Shown: positions 10,026 through 18,645 of the stretch, piece after piece
How positions within the stretch are numbered: position 1 is the first letter of the stretch
Layout of the letters: every line of letters starts with the position of its first letter
Assembly (NCBI RefSeq): GCF_001757995.1
Contig: NZ_LXLV01000010.1
Location: 62,001-126,000, forward strand
Length of the DNA stretch: 64,000 nt
Direction of reading: 5' to 3'
Source of the DNA: Bacillus mycoides
Lineage (GTDB): Bacteria > Bacillota > Bacilli > Bacillales > Bacillaceae_G
The notes under the pieces: generated by a model
Database searches by the model: none
Seen by the model: only the letters and a program-made list of their open reading frames with translations
Told to the model about the DNA's origin: nothing
Program-made: the position numbers and the translations under genes

Positions 10026-11038
10026 AATTTTTTATGCTCATTTTTATTCGTAACACCGAGATGTTCTTGAAGTGTTGTCGATATATCATTAACACTTTTT
10101 TCGTTTGGAACGTAATAATAAATACCACCTATATATTTATCAGTACCTTCCACTTGCAATTTATCCATTTTTAAATTTGAATCCATTGAATTTTTTGCAA
10201 TAGCCATCATATCATCAAAAGTTAAATTTGTTTTTAAATCTTTATCGACAGCATCTAATAGGCTTCCGATTTTATTAATGGAATTGAGAGATAGGGCTTT
10301 TTCAGCAATAGCCTCTAAAACAAGTTGTTGTCGTTGACCACGCATATAATCACTATCAATATGACGCGTTCTAGCTAGTGCAAGTGCTTCTTCTCCATTT
10401 AAATGTTGACGCCCTTTTTTTAGGTGAATTGCATCTGCTTCGTCGCTACTATTTTGTTCTGTGAACTCAACTGGAACGTCGACAGTTATACCACCTAGAG
10501 AATCAACGATCTTGATAAAGGATTTGAAATTAAATTTTACATAGTAATCAACTGGGACATCTAAAAATTTTTCTACTGTATCAATTGTGCTGTCTACACC
10601 ACCAAATACGTGTGCATGTGTAATTTTATCATATTTATCACGTGATTTAATGTAGACGCGTGAATCACGTGGAATGCTAACTAGTTTAACAGATTTATCA
10701 TTTTTATTAATTGTTGCAAGTAGTAATGCATCTGTACGAGTCGCTTTTCCGTAACCCTTTTCCCTGATATCACTTTCATCAACACCCATAATCAGGACAG
10801 AAATATTATCAGTCATAGGTTTAACAGCTTTTTCACGTTTGCTGGATTTATCTCCTCGACCGAGTTCAGAATAGGCGTTGCTTAAGACGGATTTTGCTTT
10901 ACTGTATATATGGAAGGAGTAGCCTCCTGCTCCCATTGCTACAATAAGTAAGGGAATAAGAAGGAACCAAAGTAGGCGCTTTTTCTTTGAACGTCCTTTT
11001 TTGGCTCGAGTTTCGTTGTTAATGTCGGATTTCATCAT
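10022..11038 (-). CDS. LytR-CpsA-Psr (LCP) family wall-polymer ligase
   Basis: The 338-residue protein has a basic cytoplasmic N-terminus (KKGRSKKKRL), one membrane helix (about 22-44) and an extracellular LCP domain. Seen in the domain: ISVLIMGVDES, TRTDALLLATINK, VKLVSIPRDSRVYI with the conserved arginines, ITHAHVFGG, and GEEALALARTRHIDSDYMRGQRQQLVLEA. LCP enzymes move undecaprenyl-linked teichoic acid or capsular polymers onto peptidoglycan. B. cereus-group genomes hold several paralogues, so no symbol is given. The SD AAAGGAG precedes the start. It is followed by its own terminator. Confidence 0.93.
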   Translation of the reverse strand: MMKSDINNETRAKKGRSKKKRLLWFLLIPLLIVAMGAGGYSFHIYSKAKSVLSNAYSELGRGDKSSKREKAVKPMTDNISVLIMGVDESDIREKGYGKATRTDALLLATINKNDKSVKLVSIPRDSRVYIKSRDKYDKITHAHVFGGVDSTIDTVEKFLDVPVDYYVKFNFKSFIKIVDSLGGITVDVPVEFTEQNSSDEADAIHLKKGRQHLNGEEALALARTRHIDSDYMRGQRQQLVLEAIAEKALSLNSINKIGSLLDAVDKDLKTNLTFDDMMAIAKNSMDSNLKMDKLQVEGTDKYIGGIYYYVPNEKSVNDISTTLQEHLGVTNKNEHKKL

Positions 11039-11140
11039 TTTTTCTCCTTTAAAACAATCAAAGTGTATACATCTAGAAGTGTATTAAAACACATAAAAAA
11101 TATTTTACGCTAAATAAAAGGTATTGTACATGTATAAAAA

Positions 11141-11172
11141 ATAGATGTCTTGATTATTTATAAGACATCTAT
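11141..11172 (-). terminator. Terminator of nupC
   Basis: An 11-bp stem (arms 11141-11151 and 11162-11172); on the minus strand it is followed by T6. It lies about 50 bp past the nupC stop. Confidence 0.85.
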
Positions 11173-11224
11173 TCGTTATTGTATACAAAAAACAGGGATA
11201 AGAAAATGATAAAATTTTACCTAA

Positions 11225-12403
11225 TTAAAGCATAATACTTACAATAATAGCAGATAAAATACTAACAAGAGTAGCGCCGTATAGTAATTTTAGGCCGAAG
11301 CGGGCAACAACATTTCCTTGTTCTTCGTTTAACCCTTTTACCGCACCGGAAATAATTCCAATGGAAGAAAAGTTGGCAAAAGAAACGAGGAAGACAGAAA
11401 TAATACCAACTGTACGGATAGAGAGAGTGCTGGAAATTTTACTAAGATCCATCATTGCTACAAATTCATTTGTTACAAGCTTTGTTGCCATAATGCTACC
11501 CGCTGTGACAATTTCAGAACTTGGTACGCCGATAAGAAATGCAATAGGGGCGAATACATAGCCTATTAGTTGTTGGAAAGTAATGCCGAATATAATGAGG
11601 AATAGGTCATTAATGCAACTCATTAATGCGACGAATCCAATGAGCATAGCGCCAACGACAATAGCTACGCGAAAACCATCAAGAATGTATTCTCCAAGCA
11701 TTTCAAAGAAACTTTGTTTTTCCCCTTTTATTACCAAAATATCTTCATCATCGTTAACGTCGTAAGGGTTAATAATGAGTACGATAATAAAACCACTAAA
11801 TAAATTGAGAACGAGTGCGGTTACTACATATTTTGGTTCAATCATTGTCATATAGGCACCGACAATGGACATAGATACTGTTGACATAGCAGAGGCGCAA
11901 AGTGTATATAGTCGATGTTTTGGAATTTGGGCTAATTGTTTTTTAACCGTAATAAAAACTTCTGATTGGCCGACAATAGCGGAAGCGATGGCGTTGTAAG
12001 ATTCTAATTTCCCAAGACCGTTTATTTTACTAAGAAAGAAACCAATCCAACGAATAAAGAATGGTAGTATTTTGAAATGTTGTAATATACCAATTAAGAC
12101 GGAGATAAAGACAATCGGTAATAATACGTTAAGGAAAAATGGCATTTCCCCTTTATTTGCAAGGCCACCAAATACAAAGTTTATACCACTGGCAGCATAC
12201 TCAAGTAGCCTCGTAAACAGGTTGGAAATTATCATAATAAGTATGAGACCAATTTCTGTATTTAATAATAAATAGGTTAAAATTAACTGTATAATAAGCA
12301 TGATGAAAATTGGTTTAAATTTAATGTGCTTTTTATTGTTGCTAGCAATGTAGGCGAGGAAAAAAACAACGATAAGTCCAACGAAAAAAGTGATAAATTT
12401 CAT
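11225..12403 (-). CDS. nupC: Concentrative nucleoside transporter NupC
   Basis: I set the start at 12403 (MKFITFFVG), preceded by SD AGGGGG, giving 392 residues; a longer frame reading upstream lacks an SD. The CNT-family layout is clear: an N-terminal pair of helices, [10 protein letters not shown]-type motif ([26 protein letters not shown]), the central [32 protein letters not shown], and the C-terminal [29 protein letters not shown]. These proteins import nucleosides with protons or sodium. The closest match is to the B. subtilis NupC/YutK group, but which nucleosides it takes cannot be told. Confidence 0.92.
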   Translation of the reverse strand: MKFITFFVGLIVVFFLAYIASNNKKHIKFKPIFIMLIIQLILTYLLLNTEIGLILIMIISNLFTRLLEYAASGINFVFGGLANKGEMPFFLNVLLPIVFISVLIGILQHFKILPFFIRWIGFFLSKINGLGKLESYNAIASAIVGQSEVFITVKKQLAQIPKHRLYTLCASAMSTVSMSIVGAYMTMIEPKYVVTALVLNLFSGFIIVLIINPYDVNDDEDILVIKGEKQSFFEMLGEYILDGFRVAIVVGAMLIGFVALMSCINDLFLIIFGITFQQLIGYVFAPIAFLIGVPSSEIVTAGSIMATKLVTNEFVAMMDLSKISSTLSIRTVGIISVFLVSFANFSSIGIISGAVKGLNEEQGNVVARFGLKLLYGATLVSILSAIIVSIML

Positions 12404-12494
12404 AATAAGCCCCCTAAAAGAGATATTCTGATATATATGTTTTTCATTTAAAGTGAGAATATGCATGTTTGGTAAAGAGAGGAATAGAGGAATC

Positions 12495-12881
12495 ATGAAT
12501 ATATGTAGAGTACATCACGTTGCAATTATTTGTTCAAATTATGAAGTGTCAAAGGATTTTTATACACGAATATTAGGTTTCAAAGTGAAGAATGAAGTAT
12601 ACAGAAAGGAAAGAAATTCTTATAAGTTAGATTTATGTGTAGGAGGAGAGTATCAAATTGAATTATTTTCATTTCCAAGTCCGCCTGACCGCGCAAGCTT
12701 TCCAGAGGCTGCTGGACTTAGACATTTAGCTTTTGCGGTTACTGATATAGAAGAAGCTGTTAAACATTTAAATCGATACGATGTTGAGACGGAATTGATA
12801 CGTGTTGATGAGATAACGGGAAAAAAATTCGTCTTTTTCCAAGATCCTGACGGTTTGCCATTAGAATTGTATGAGGGCTGA
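12495..12881 (+). CDS. VOC-family protein (glyoxalase/dioxygenase superfamily, GloA2/YaeR-like)
   Basis: Start set at the ATG at 12495 ([16 protein letters not shown]), which has an SD (AGAGGAAT); this gives 128 residues. The vicinal-oxygen-chelate fold is visible as two beta-alpha-beta modules: [26 protein letters not shown] and [19 protein letters not shown], ending with [14 protein letters not shown]. The metal ligands His7, His/Glu in the second module and the final Glu are in place. Enzymes of this subgroup are annotated as lactoylglutathione lyase-like, but Bacillus lacks glutathione, so the substrate is unknown. It is divergent from nupC. Confidence 0.85.
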   Translation: MNICRVHHVAIICSNYEVSKDFYTRILGFKVKNEVYRKERNSYKLDLCVGGEYQIELFSFPSPPDRASFPEAAGLRHLAFAVTDIEEAVKHLNRYDVETELIRVDEITGKKFVFFQDPDGLPLELYEG

Positions 12882-12950
12882 AAATTGGTGAATTTTATAT
12901 AGGGTTGCTTTCAAGTAAATGAAGAAACTAAAGTGAAACTTCTTTATTTA

Positions 12951-12994
12951 AAGGAGGTGTAACTTTAGCTAAGAAAAGCTAAAGGACATATGTG
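12951..12994 (+). promoter_or_regulatory. Distant Shine-Dalgarno joined to a GTG start by a hairpin
   Basis: The only strong SD (AAGGAGGT, 12951-12958) is 33 nt from the GTG start at 12992. Between them an 8-bp perfect stem (12963-12970 with 12977-12984, loop AAGAAA) can fold, leaving 11 unpaired nt between SD and start, which is a usable spacing. Confidence 0.6.
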
Positions 12995-14290
12995 GATATT
13001 TTAAAATTATTGATGGTAGCTGTTCTTATTGGGCTAACAGGTTTCTTTGTAGCTGTAGAGTTTGCAATTATAAAGGTGCGTAGCAGTCGTATCGATCAAC
13101 TCGTTAGTGAAAAAAGACGAGGCTCATTGGCAGCTAAAAAAGTAACTTCAAATTTAGATGAGTATTTATCGGCATGTCAGTTAGGAATTACGATTACTGC
13201 TTTAGGGCTCGGGTGGTTAGGAGAGCCGACGATTAAACATTTACTCGAACCACTGTTTTTAAAATTGGATTTATCTCCTGCAATTGCAAGTACAGTTTCA
13301 TTTATTATTGCATTTGCAGTTATTACGTTTTTACATGTTGTAATTGGTGAACTCGCTCCAAAGACTTTTGCAATCCAAAAAGCAGAGCAAGTTAGCTTAT
13401 TATTATCAAAGCCCCTTATTTATTTTTACCGAGTTATGTATCCATTTATTTGGGCTTTAAATGGCTCTGCACGATTTGTGACAGGCTTATTTGGCTTACA
13501 TCCGGCTTCTGAACATGAAGTTGCGCATTCTGAGGAGGAACTAAGATTAATCTTGTCTGAGAGTTATGAGAGTGGCGAGATTAATCAAACTGAATTTAAA
13601 TATGTAAATAACATCTTTGAATTTGATAACAGGGTAGCAAAGGAAATCATGGTACCTCGTACTGAAGTTGTTGGTTTATATGAAGATGAGCCGTTTGAGA
13701 CACATATTAAAATAATCGCACAAGAAAAATATACGAGATATCCAGTATTTGGTGAAGATAAAGATGAAATTATTGGGATGGTTAATGTAAAGGACTTGTT
13801 TATTCGTTATATGGATGGTAATCGAGATGAAGAGTGTTCGATTACACCATATACACGTCCAGTTATTGAAGTGTTAGAAAATATCGCAATCCATGATTTA
13901 CTATTGCAAATGCAAAGAAGGCGCATTCCATTAGCTGTATTATATGATGAATATGGTGGCACAGCAGGGATTGTTACATTGGAAGATATTTTAGAAGAAA
14001 TTGTTGGAGAAATCCGAGATGAATACGATGAAGATGAGCATCCACCTATAGAACATATAAGTGAAGTGTGTAAAATTGTAGAGGGGAAAGTGCTTATTAG
14101 CGAAGTAAATGATTTATTTGGCATACATTTGGTCGCTGATGATGTGGATACAATTGGTGGTTGGATTATGGTACAAAAGCAAATCGTTGCTGAGGGAGAT
14201 ATTATTGAGAAACACGGCTTTTCTTTTAAAGTTCTTGAAAAGGATATGCATCAAATTAAGCGAGTTGAAATAAAGAAAGTAGAAGAATGA
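12992..14290 (+). CDS. CorC/HlyC-type membrane protein (CNNM-CBS)
   Basis: The 432-residue protein has an N-terminal CNNM/DUF21 membrane domain (about 1-190, four helices, with LSACQLGITITALGLGWLGEP), a CBS pair (about 210-335, beginning VAKEIMVPRTEVVGL and including GGTAGIVTLEDILEEIVGEI), and a C-terminal CorC/HlyC transporter-associated domain (about 350-425). Family members such as B. subtilis MpfA act in magnesium efflux; older names call them haemolysin C-like. GTG start; the ATG two bases earlier is out of frame and stops at once. Translation may depend on the leader hairpin recorded separately. Confidence 0.9.
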   Translation: MDILKLLMVAVLIGLTGFFVAVEFAIIKVRSSRIDQLVSEKRRGSLAAKKVTSNLDEYLSACQLGITITALGLGWLGEPTIKHLLEPLFLKLDLSPAIASTVSFIIAFAVITFLHVVIGELAPKTFAIQKAEQVSLLLSKPLIYFYRVMYPFIWALNGSARFVTGLFGLHPASEHEVAHSEEELRLILSESYESGEINQTEFKYVNNIFEFDNRVAKEIMVPRTEVVGLYEDEPFETHIKIIAQEKYTRYPVFGEDKDEIIGMVNVKDLFIRYMDGNRDEECSITPYTRPVIEVLENIAIHDLLLQMQRRRIPLAVLYDEYGGTAGIVTLEDILEEIVGEIRDEYDEDEHPPIEHISEVCKIVEGKVLISEVNDLFGIHLVADDVDTIGGWIMVQKQIVAEGDIIEKHGFSFKVLEKDMHQIKRVEIKKVEE

Positions 14291-14338
14291 ATTTTCTATT
14301 ATATTAACTTTAATAAAAAGGATATATAGAAAAATAAA

Positions 14339-14352
14339 TGTTTGCGCTTTCA
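14339..14352. promoter_or_regulatory. Candidate CcpA (cre) site upstream of aspA
   Basis: Read on the minus strand the 14-mer is TGAAAGCGCAAACA, 13 of 14 with the consensus TGWAANCGNTNWCA. It lies about 115 bp upstream of aspA. By eye only. Confidence 0.45.
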
Positions 14353-14368
14353 AAAGAGGTGCTATATA

Positions 14369-14398
14369 GTGAAGGTGGATACTGAAGAATTCTTTTAA
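14369..14398 (+). CDS. Possible nine-codon leader peptide before aspA
   Basis: SD AAAGAGGTG is followed after 7 nt by GTG and a nine-codon frame, M-K-V-D-T-E-E-F-F, then TAA. Its end overlaps AAGAATTC (14385-14392), which can pair with GAATTCTT (14421-14428). No T run follows, so this is not a classical attenuator. It may be chance. Confidence 0.3.
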   Translation: MKVDTEEFF

Positions 14399-14467
14399 TG
14401 ATACTCGTATTTTATAGGGCGAATTCTTTAGATAAGGATTTAGAATGAAAAGTATAGGTGATGAAAA

Positions 14468-15904
14468 ATGATAGCAACGAAGGATATACGTATAGAAAAA
14501 GATTTTTTAGGTGAAAAGGAAGTACCGAGTGTAGCTTATTATGGTGTACAAACATTACGTGCCGTAGAAAACTTTCCTATTACAGGATACCGCATTCATC
14601 CGTCACTCATTACGGCAATGGCAATTGTAAAAAAAGCGGCAGCGCTTGCGAATATAGATACAGGTTACTTAGCTAAAGATATCGGACAAGAAATTGCAGA
14701 AGCGGCACAAGAGATTGTGGATGGAAAGTTCCATGATCAATTTATTGTAGACCCAATTCAGGGCGGGGCAGGTACTTCAATTAATATGAATACTAATGAA
14801 GTAATTGCTAATAGAGCGTTAGAACGTATGGGATACGAAAAAGGTGAATATGCGAAAATTAGCCCAAACACTCATGTGAACATGGCTCAATCAACAAATG
14901 ATGCATTCCCAACTGGGATTCATATTGCAACTCTTATGATGCTGGAAGAACTTCTTGTTACAATGGAAGAACTTCACTCTGCTTTTCATGATAAAGCAAA
15001 AGAGTTTGATCACGTTATTAAAATGGGGCGTACACATTTGCAAGATGCAGTTCCAATTCGCCTTGGACAAGAATTTGAAGCATATAGCAGAGTGCTAGAG
15101 CGTGATATAAAAAGAATTAAACAGTCTCGTCAACATTTATACGAAGTTAATATGGGTGCGACAGCTGTCGGTACGGGATTAAATGCAAACCCTACTTATA
15201 TAGAACAAGTTGTGAAGCATTTACGAACTTTTAGTGGTTTCCCTCTTGTTGGTGCAGAGCATTTAGTTGATGCGACGCAAAATACAGATGCATATACAGA
15301 AGTATCTGCAGCACTAAAAGTATGTATGATGAATATGTCTAAAATTGCAAATGACCTTCGTATTATGGCTTCTGGTCCACGTGTTGGGTTGGCGGAAATT
15401 CAATTACCAGCTCGTCAACCAGGTTCATCTATTATGCCGGGTAAAGTAAATCCAGTTATGGCAGAAGTAATTAACCAAGTTGCTTTCCAAGTAATTGGAA
15501 ATGACCATACAATTTGCTTAGCGTCAGAAGCTGGCCAATTAGAGTTAAATGTAATGGAACCGGTATTAGTATTTAATTTAATTCAATCCATCAGTATTAT
15601 GAACAATGGATTCCGTGTATTCCGTGAATATTGTATTAAAGGAATTACAGCGAATGAAGAGTTGCTTAAGCAATATGTTGAAAAAAGTGTTGGAGTTATT
15701 ACAGCGGTGAACCCTCATATTGGTTATGAAGCAGCTTCTCGCATTGCACGTGAAGCAATTGCGACAGGAAAATCTGTTAGGGAGCTATGTTTAGAACATG
15801 GTGTACTTACAGCAGAAGAGCTTGATATTATTTTGGATCCATACGAAATGACGCATCCTGAAATTGCTGGTGCTTCTTTATTAAAGGATAAAGTGAAACT
15901 TTAA
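14468..15904 (+). CDS. aspA: Aspartate ammonia-lyase
   Basis: The 478-residue enzyme belongs to the fumarase/aspartase superfamily and converts L-aspartate to fumarate and ammonia. Seen: GGAGTSINMNTNEVIANRA, the SPNTHVNMAQSTNDAFPT region, MGRTHLQDAVPIRLGQEF, and the superfamily signature GSSIMPGKVNPV at residues 319-330 on the mobile catalytic loop. Length matches AspA (about 470-480) rather than fumarase. The last three sense codons and the stop (GTG AAA CTT TAA, 15893-15904) belong to an inserted bcr1-like repeat, so the C-terminus VKL is element-encoded. The element's hairpin probably also ends the transcript. Confidence 0.95.
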   Translation: MIATKDIRIEKDFLGEKEVPSVAYYGVQTLRAVENFPITGYRIHPSLITAMAIVKKAAALANIDTGYLAKDIGQEIAEAAQEIVDGKFHDQFIVDPIQGGAGTSINMNTNEVIANRALERMGYEKGEYAKISPNTHVNMAQSTNDAFPTGIHIATLMMLEELLVTMEELHSAFHDKAKEFDHVIKMGRTHLQDAVPIRLGQEFEAYSRVLERDIKRIKQSRQHLYEVNMGATAVGTGLNANPTYIEQVVKHLRTFSGFPLVGAEHLVDATQNTDAYTEVSAALKVCMMNMSKIANDLRIMASGPRVGLAEIQLPARQPGSSIMPGKVNPVMAEVINQVAFQVIGNDHTICLASEAGQLELNVMEPVLVFNLIQSISIMNNGFRVFREYCIKGITANEELLKQYVEKSVGVITAVNPHIGYEAASRIAREAIATGKSVRELCLEHGVLTAEELDIILDPYEMTHPEIAGASLLKDKVKL

Positions 15905-16040
15905 TCAGTGGGGGGGGAATCCCCCACTGATTATTAGTTGAACCAATCGGGCTTTTACGGGCAGTTGATCTCCCACCTAACTCCCTCGTATTCGCCGAAT
16001 TTTGGGGTGGGAGTTTTACTGCCCGTTAATGCGGGATAAA
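15888..16040 (+). repeat. bcr1-like repeat element, full-length copy, with ATAAA target duplication
   Basis: A 143-bp element (15893-16035) lies between direct repeats ATAAA (15888-15892 and 16036-16040). It begins GTGAAACTTTAATCAGTG, forms a G/C-rich hairpin (TCAGTGGGGG with CCCCCACTGA), carries the core CCAATCGGGC and a second long hairpin (ACGGGCAG with CTGCCCGT, and CTCCCACC with GGTGGGAG). A homologue lies in reverse orientation at 34855-35002 and a short form at 60467-60529. It fits the bcr1 family described from the B. cereus group, with its TTTAT duplication; the family name is from memory. Confidence 0.85.
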
Positions 16041-16052
16041 AAAATGTAATGT

Positions 16053-16088
16053 AAAAAGCACCGATCCATTTGGATCGGTGCTTTTTTT
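16053..16088. terminator. Bidirectional terminator at the 3' end of lctP
   Basis: A 15-bp perfect stem (16053-16067 with 16072-16086) with A5 and T7 tracts at either end; the lctP stop codon overlaps its edge. Confidence 0.9.
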
Positions 16089-17706
16089 AGAAGATATTAA
16101 ATACAGAGTTAAGTTGAAGTAAGCTAATAATAGCTAAGAAGATTAAACTATATTTCATCACTATTTTAAATAGAGCAGATTCTTTACCAACTAGTCCAAC
16201 TGCTGCACAAGCAACTGCTACAGATTGTGGTGAAACCATTTTTGCGATTGTACCCCCAACTACGTTTAATGAAACGAGAGTAGATGGAACGATGTTTAAC
16301 TGATCGGCAGTTACTGCTTGAAGTGGTGCGAATAATGAACCACTTGATACGACTGAACCTGTAATGAATACGCCAATCCATCCTAAAATTGGAGAAAGAA
16401 CTGGGAATGCATTTCCTGTAGAAGAGAATGCAAGTCCAAGTGTAGATGACATACCAGAGTAGTTCTCTACGTAAGCTAAAGCGATAACGCTACAAATTGT
16501 ATATACTGGAACTTTTAGTTCTTTTATTGTTTCGATCATTAATTCTTTAATCATTTTGCCGTTTACACGATAGACGATAAGTGAAACGATAATTGCTAAT
16601 ACAATCGCAGTAGTTGTAGAAGAGAATACATCTAGTTTGAAAATCGCTGCGAAAGGTGTATCAGCCTTTGTAATTGGTGCAGTTTTCATAACCGCATTAT
16701 GAAGACCAGGGAATTGAATGTTAAATACTAAGTTTGCCAATGGACCATCCGGAGCAAATAAAGCTTTAATCGGTTTTAAATTAAAGATTGTTACAAATGC
16801 AGTTAAGAATACGAATGGAGACCAAGCATATAAAATTTGATTGAATGTATGAGATTCTTTTTCTTCTTGTTTTTCTTCTTTAGCAGAAGATTTTGGCTGC
16901 CAAACACGTAAGAATAATGCAAGAGCGACCATACTTACGACTGCTGCGAAAATATTAGTAAGTTCAGCGCCTAAGAAGTAAGTCACAAGGAACTGAGTAA
17001 TTGCGAAAGAAACACCACTTACAAGAATACCTTGCCAAGTTTCTTTAATGCCTTTAAATCCATCTACCATTGAAACAAGTAAGAACGGTAAAACAATGCT
17101 AATGAATGGCAAAATGTAAACAGCTTGACGACCGACAGTTAATGCATCTAGCCCAGTTAATTGTGCAGGTACTGTAACTGGAATACCCATAGCACCCATA
17201 GCACCACCAGCGATATTAGCTACTAAGCAAATACCTGCTGCTTTTAATGGATTAAAGCCCATACCTACAAGTAATGCAGCTGTAATAGCAACTGGAACAC
17301 CGAAACCAGCTGCGCCTTCTAAGAAAGCACCGAAAGAATAAGCGATTAATAATACTTGTAAACGCTGATCATTTGTAATACTTGAAATGCTATCACGAAT
17401 GACATTGAATTGTTCTGTTTTAACAGTTAATTTGTAAAGGAAGATAGCTGCGATAACGATAGTACAAATTGGATAAAATCCAGATAAAACACCGAATCCG
17501 GCAGATGCTACTGCTACAGTTGCAGGCATTTTATAAACAAATATTGCAAGGATAATAGCAACAATTACACTGTAAAGACCAGCCATGTAACCTTTCATTT
17601 TCAATCCCACTAAACAAATAATGAAGCAAAAAATTGGGAGTGCTGCGATTAGTGCAGATAACCAAATATTGTTTAATGGGTCATAAATTTGTGTCCAAGT
17701 ACTCAT
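16087..17706 (-). CDS. lctP: L-lactate permease
   Basis: The 539-residue integral membrane protein has about 12-14 hydrophobic segments and matches the LctP/LldP lactate permease family: WLSALIAALPIFCFI at the N-terminus, FGAFLEGAAGFGVPVAITAALLVGMGF, NIAGGAMGAMGIPV, the long loop with PKSSAKEEKQEEKE, and C-terminal MVSPQSVAVACAAVGLVGKESALFK. It exchanges L-lactate with protons. The divergent upstream region holds a consensus promoter and two Rex operators, so expression should rise when NADH is high. Unlike B. subtilis it is not next to ldh in this window. LutP is an alternative name for a paralogue linked to lactate oxidation. Confidence 0.93.
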   Translation of the reverse strand: MSTWTQIYDPLNNIWLSALIAALPIFCFIICLVGLKMKGYMAGLYSVIVAIILAIFVYKMPATVAVASAGFGVLSGFYPICTIVIAAIFLYKLTVKTEQFNVIRDSISSITNDQRLQVLLIAYSFGAFLEGAAGFGVPVAITAALLVGMGFNPLKAAGICLVANIAGGAMGAMGIPVTVPAQLTGLDALTVGRQAVYILPFISIVLPFLLVSMVDGFKGIKETWQGILVSGVSFAITQFLVTYFLGAELTNIFAAVVSMVALALFLRVWQPKSSAKEEKQEEKESHTFNQILYAWSPFVFLTAFVTIFNLKPIKALFAPDGPLANLVFNIQFPGLHNAVMKTAPITKADTPFAAIFKLDVFSSTTTAIVLAIIVSLIVYRVNGKMIKELMIETIKELKVPVYTICSVIALAYVENYSGMSSTLGLAFSSTGNAFPVLSPILGWIGVFITGSVVSSGSLFAPLQAVTADQLNIVPSTLVSLNVVGGTIAKMVSPQSVAVACAAVGLVGKESALFKIVMKYSLIFLAIISLLQLNSVFNIF

Positions 17707-17731
17707 AATAATGACAACTCCTATCTATTAT

Positions 17732-17770
17732 ATGTGAATAATTTCACATTATTTGTGAAATTATTCACAA
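17732..17770. promoter_or_regulatory. Two tandem Rex operators upstream of lctP
   Basis: Site 17753-17770 is TTGTGAAATTATTCACAA, an exact match to the Rex consensus TTGTGAA-N4-TTCACAA. Site 17732-17749 (ATGTGAATAATTTCACAT) differs only in the outermost pair. Together they form a 15-bp perfect inverted repeat with a 5-bp centre. They lie between the promoter and the start codon, fitting repression relieved by NADH. Confidence 0.87.
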
Positions 17771-17785
17771 TCAACTTACATGCTT

Positions 17786-17814
17786 AGTATATTCTCCTTC
17801 AACACTATTGTCAA
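17786..17814 (-). promoter_or_regulatory. Consensus sigma-A promoter of lctP
   Basis: On the minus strand TTGACA (17809-17814), a 17-bp spacer and TATACT (17786-17791); the Rex sites begin about 16 bp downstream of the -10 box. Confidence 0.88.
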
Positions 17815-17909
17815 CGTGAAAAAGTATAATTATTCCATAATAGTATTAAAAGTAACATTTAGTTCATAAAGTAGACAAAAAGCGTAATCAAATTGATTTG
17901 ATTACGCTT

Positions 17910-18449
17910 CTATAAATTATTTACATATTCTTTCATTTTTTCATATGTCATTGGTCCTACATGCTTATATTGAATGACACCGTTTGTATCGATGACAAAA
18001 GATGTTGGAATGCTGATGATTTGATATGCGGCACTTGCCTGTCCTTTCTGATCTAATAGGACGGGGAAGGTGTATTTGTTTTCTTCAAGAAATTGTTTTA
18101 CGTTGTTCGGGTCTTTTTCAGTAGCTGTCGCATTTACAGCGACAATTTCAATCCCCTTATCCTTCGTATCATGATAAAACTTTTCCATATCAGGCATTTC
18201 TATTTTGCATGGACCACACCAACTTGCCCAAAAGTTCAATATTACTTTTTCCCCTCTATAGTCTGTAAGGTGAACTTCTTGACCATTGGTTGTTTCTAGA
18301 AGGAAATTAGGGGCGATATTACCAACTTCAGTTCCAATTGGAATGTTTGATTCTGAAGTTATATCTTCTTTTTTATCTAATAGGAAGTTATGGATAATAG
18401 TCCAGCCAATTGCAATACTAATGAAAACAACAATAAACCATTTTTTAAT
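17910..18449 (-). CDS. Membrane-anchored thioredoxin-like protein (TlpA/ResA family), probable ATT start
   Basis: The frame gives a 179-residue ResA/TlpA-like protein: N-terminal membrane anchor (KKWFIVVFISIAIGWTI), then IGTEVGNIAPNF, the redox motif FWASWCGPCK with its two cysteines, and the cis-proline element ISIPTSFVID. This places a disulfide reductase domain outside the membrane, as in cytochrome c or spore maturation. No ATG, GTG or TTG lies in frame upstream of the anchor. The best start is ATT at 18447-18449, 10 nt after SD AAGGAGG and below a good promoter. A TTG at 18239 would cut off the anchor and half the fold. A start-codon mutation is the alternative. Confidence 0.75.
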   Translation of the reverse strand: MKKWFIVVFISIAIGWTIIHNFLLDKKEDITSESNIPIGTEVGNIAPNFLLETTNGQEVHLTDYRGEKVILNFWASWCGPCKIEMPDMEKFYHDTKDKGIEIVAVNATATEKDPNNVKQFLEENKYTFPVLLDQKGQASAAYQIISIPTSFVIDTNGVIQYKHVGPMTYEKMKEYVNNL

Positions 18450-18483
18450 ATTACATCATCCTCCTTACTTAAATTTCCTTTTT

Positions 18484-18512
18484 ATCGTAACAAAGAGGTT
18501 AAATGTGGTCAA
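18484..18512 (-). promoter_or_regulatory. Promoter of the thioredoxin-like gene
   Basis: On the minus strand TTGACC (18507-18512), 17-bp spacer, TACGAT (18484-18489), followed after about 20 nt by the SD AAGGAGG. It supports translation starting near 18449. Confidence 0.65.
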
Positions 18513-18645
18513 ATTACTTTACGGTAGGTTATCAATTATAGACGGTATTTTACAATATCATTACTGTACATTTCAATGAGGTGAAAATATAACAAAAAGC
18601 CTGATAAATCAACATTTGTAAGCAAAGTATTGCTGTCCTTTTTTT

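Noticed and set aside
12923-12950. AAAGTGAAACTT upstream of the CorC-type gene as a fourth bcr1-like copy
   Set aside because: Only about 12 bases match the element start; no hairpin, core or target duplication follows.
18286-18579. 97-codon plus-strand ORF opposite the thioredoxin-like gene
   Set aside because: It is antisense to the N-terminus and promoter of a well-supported gene and lacks an SD.
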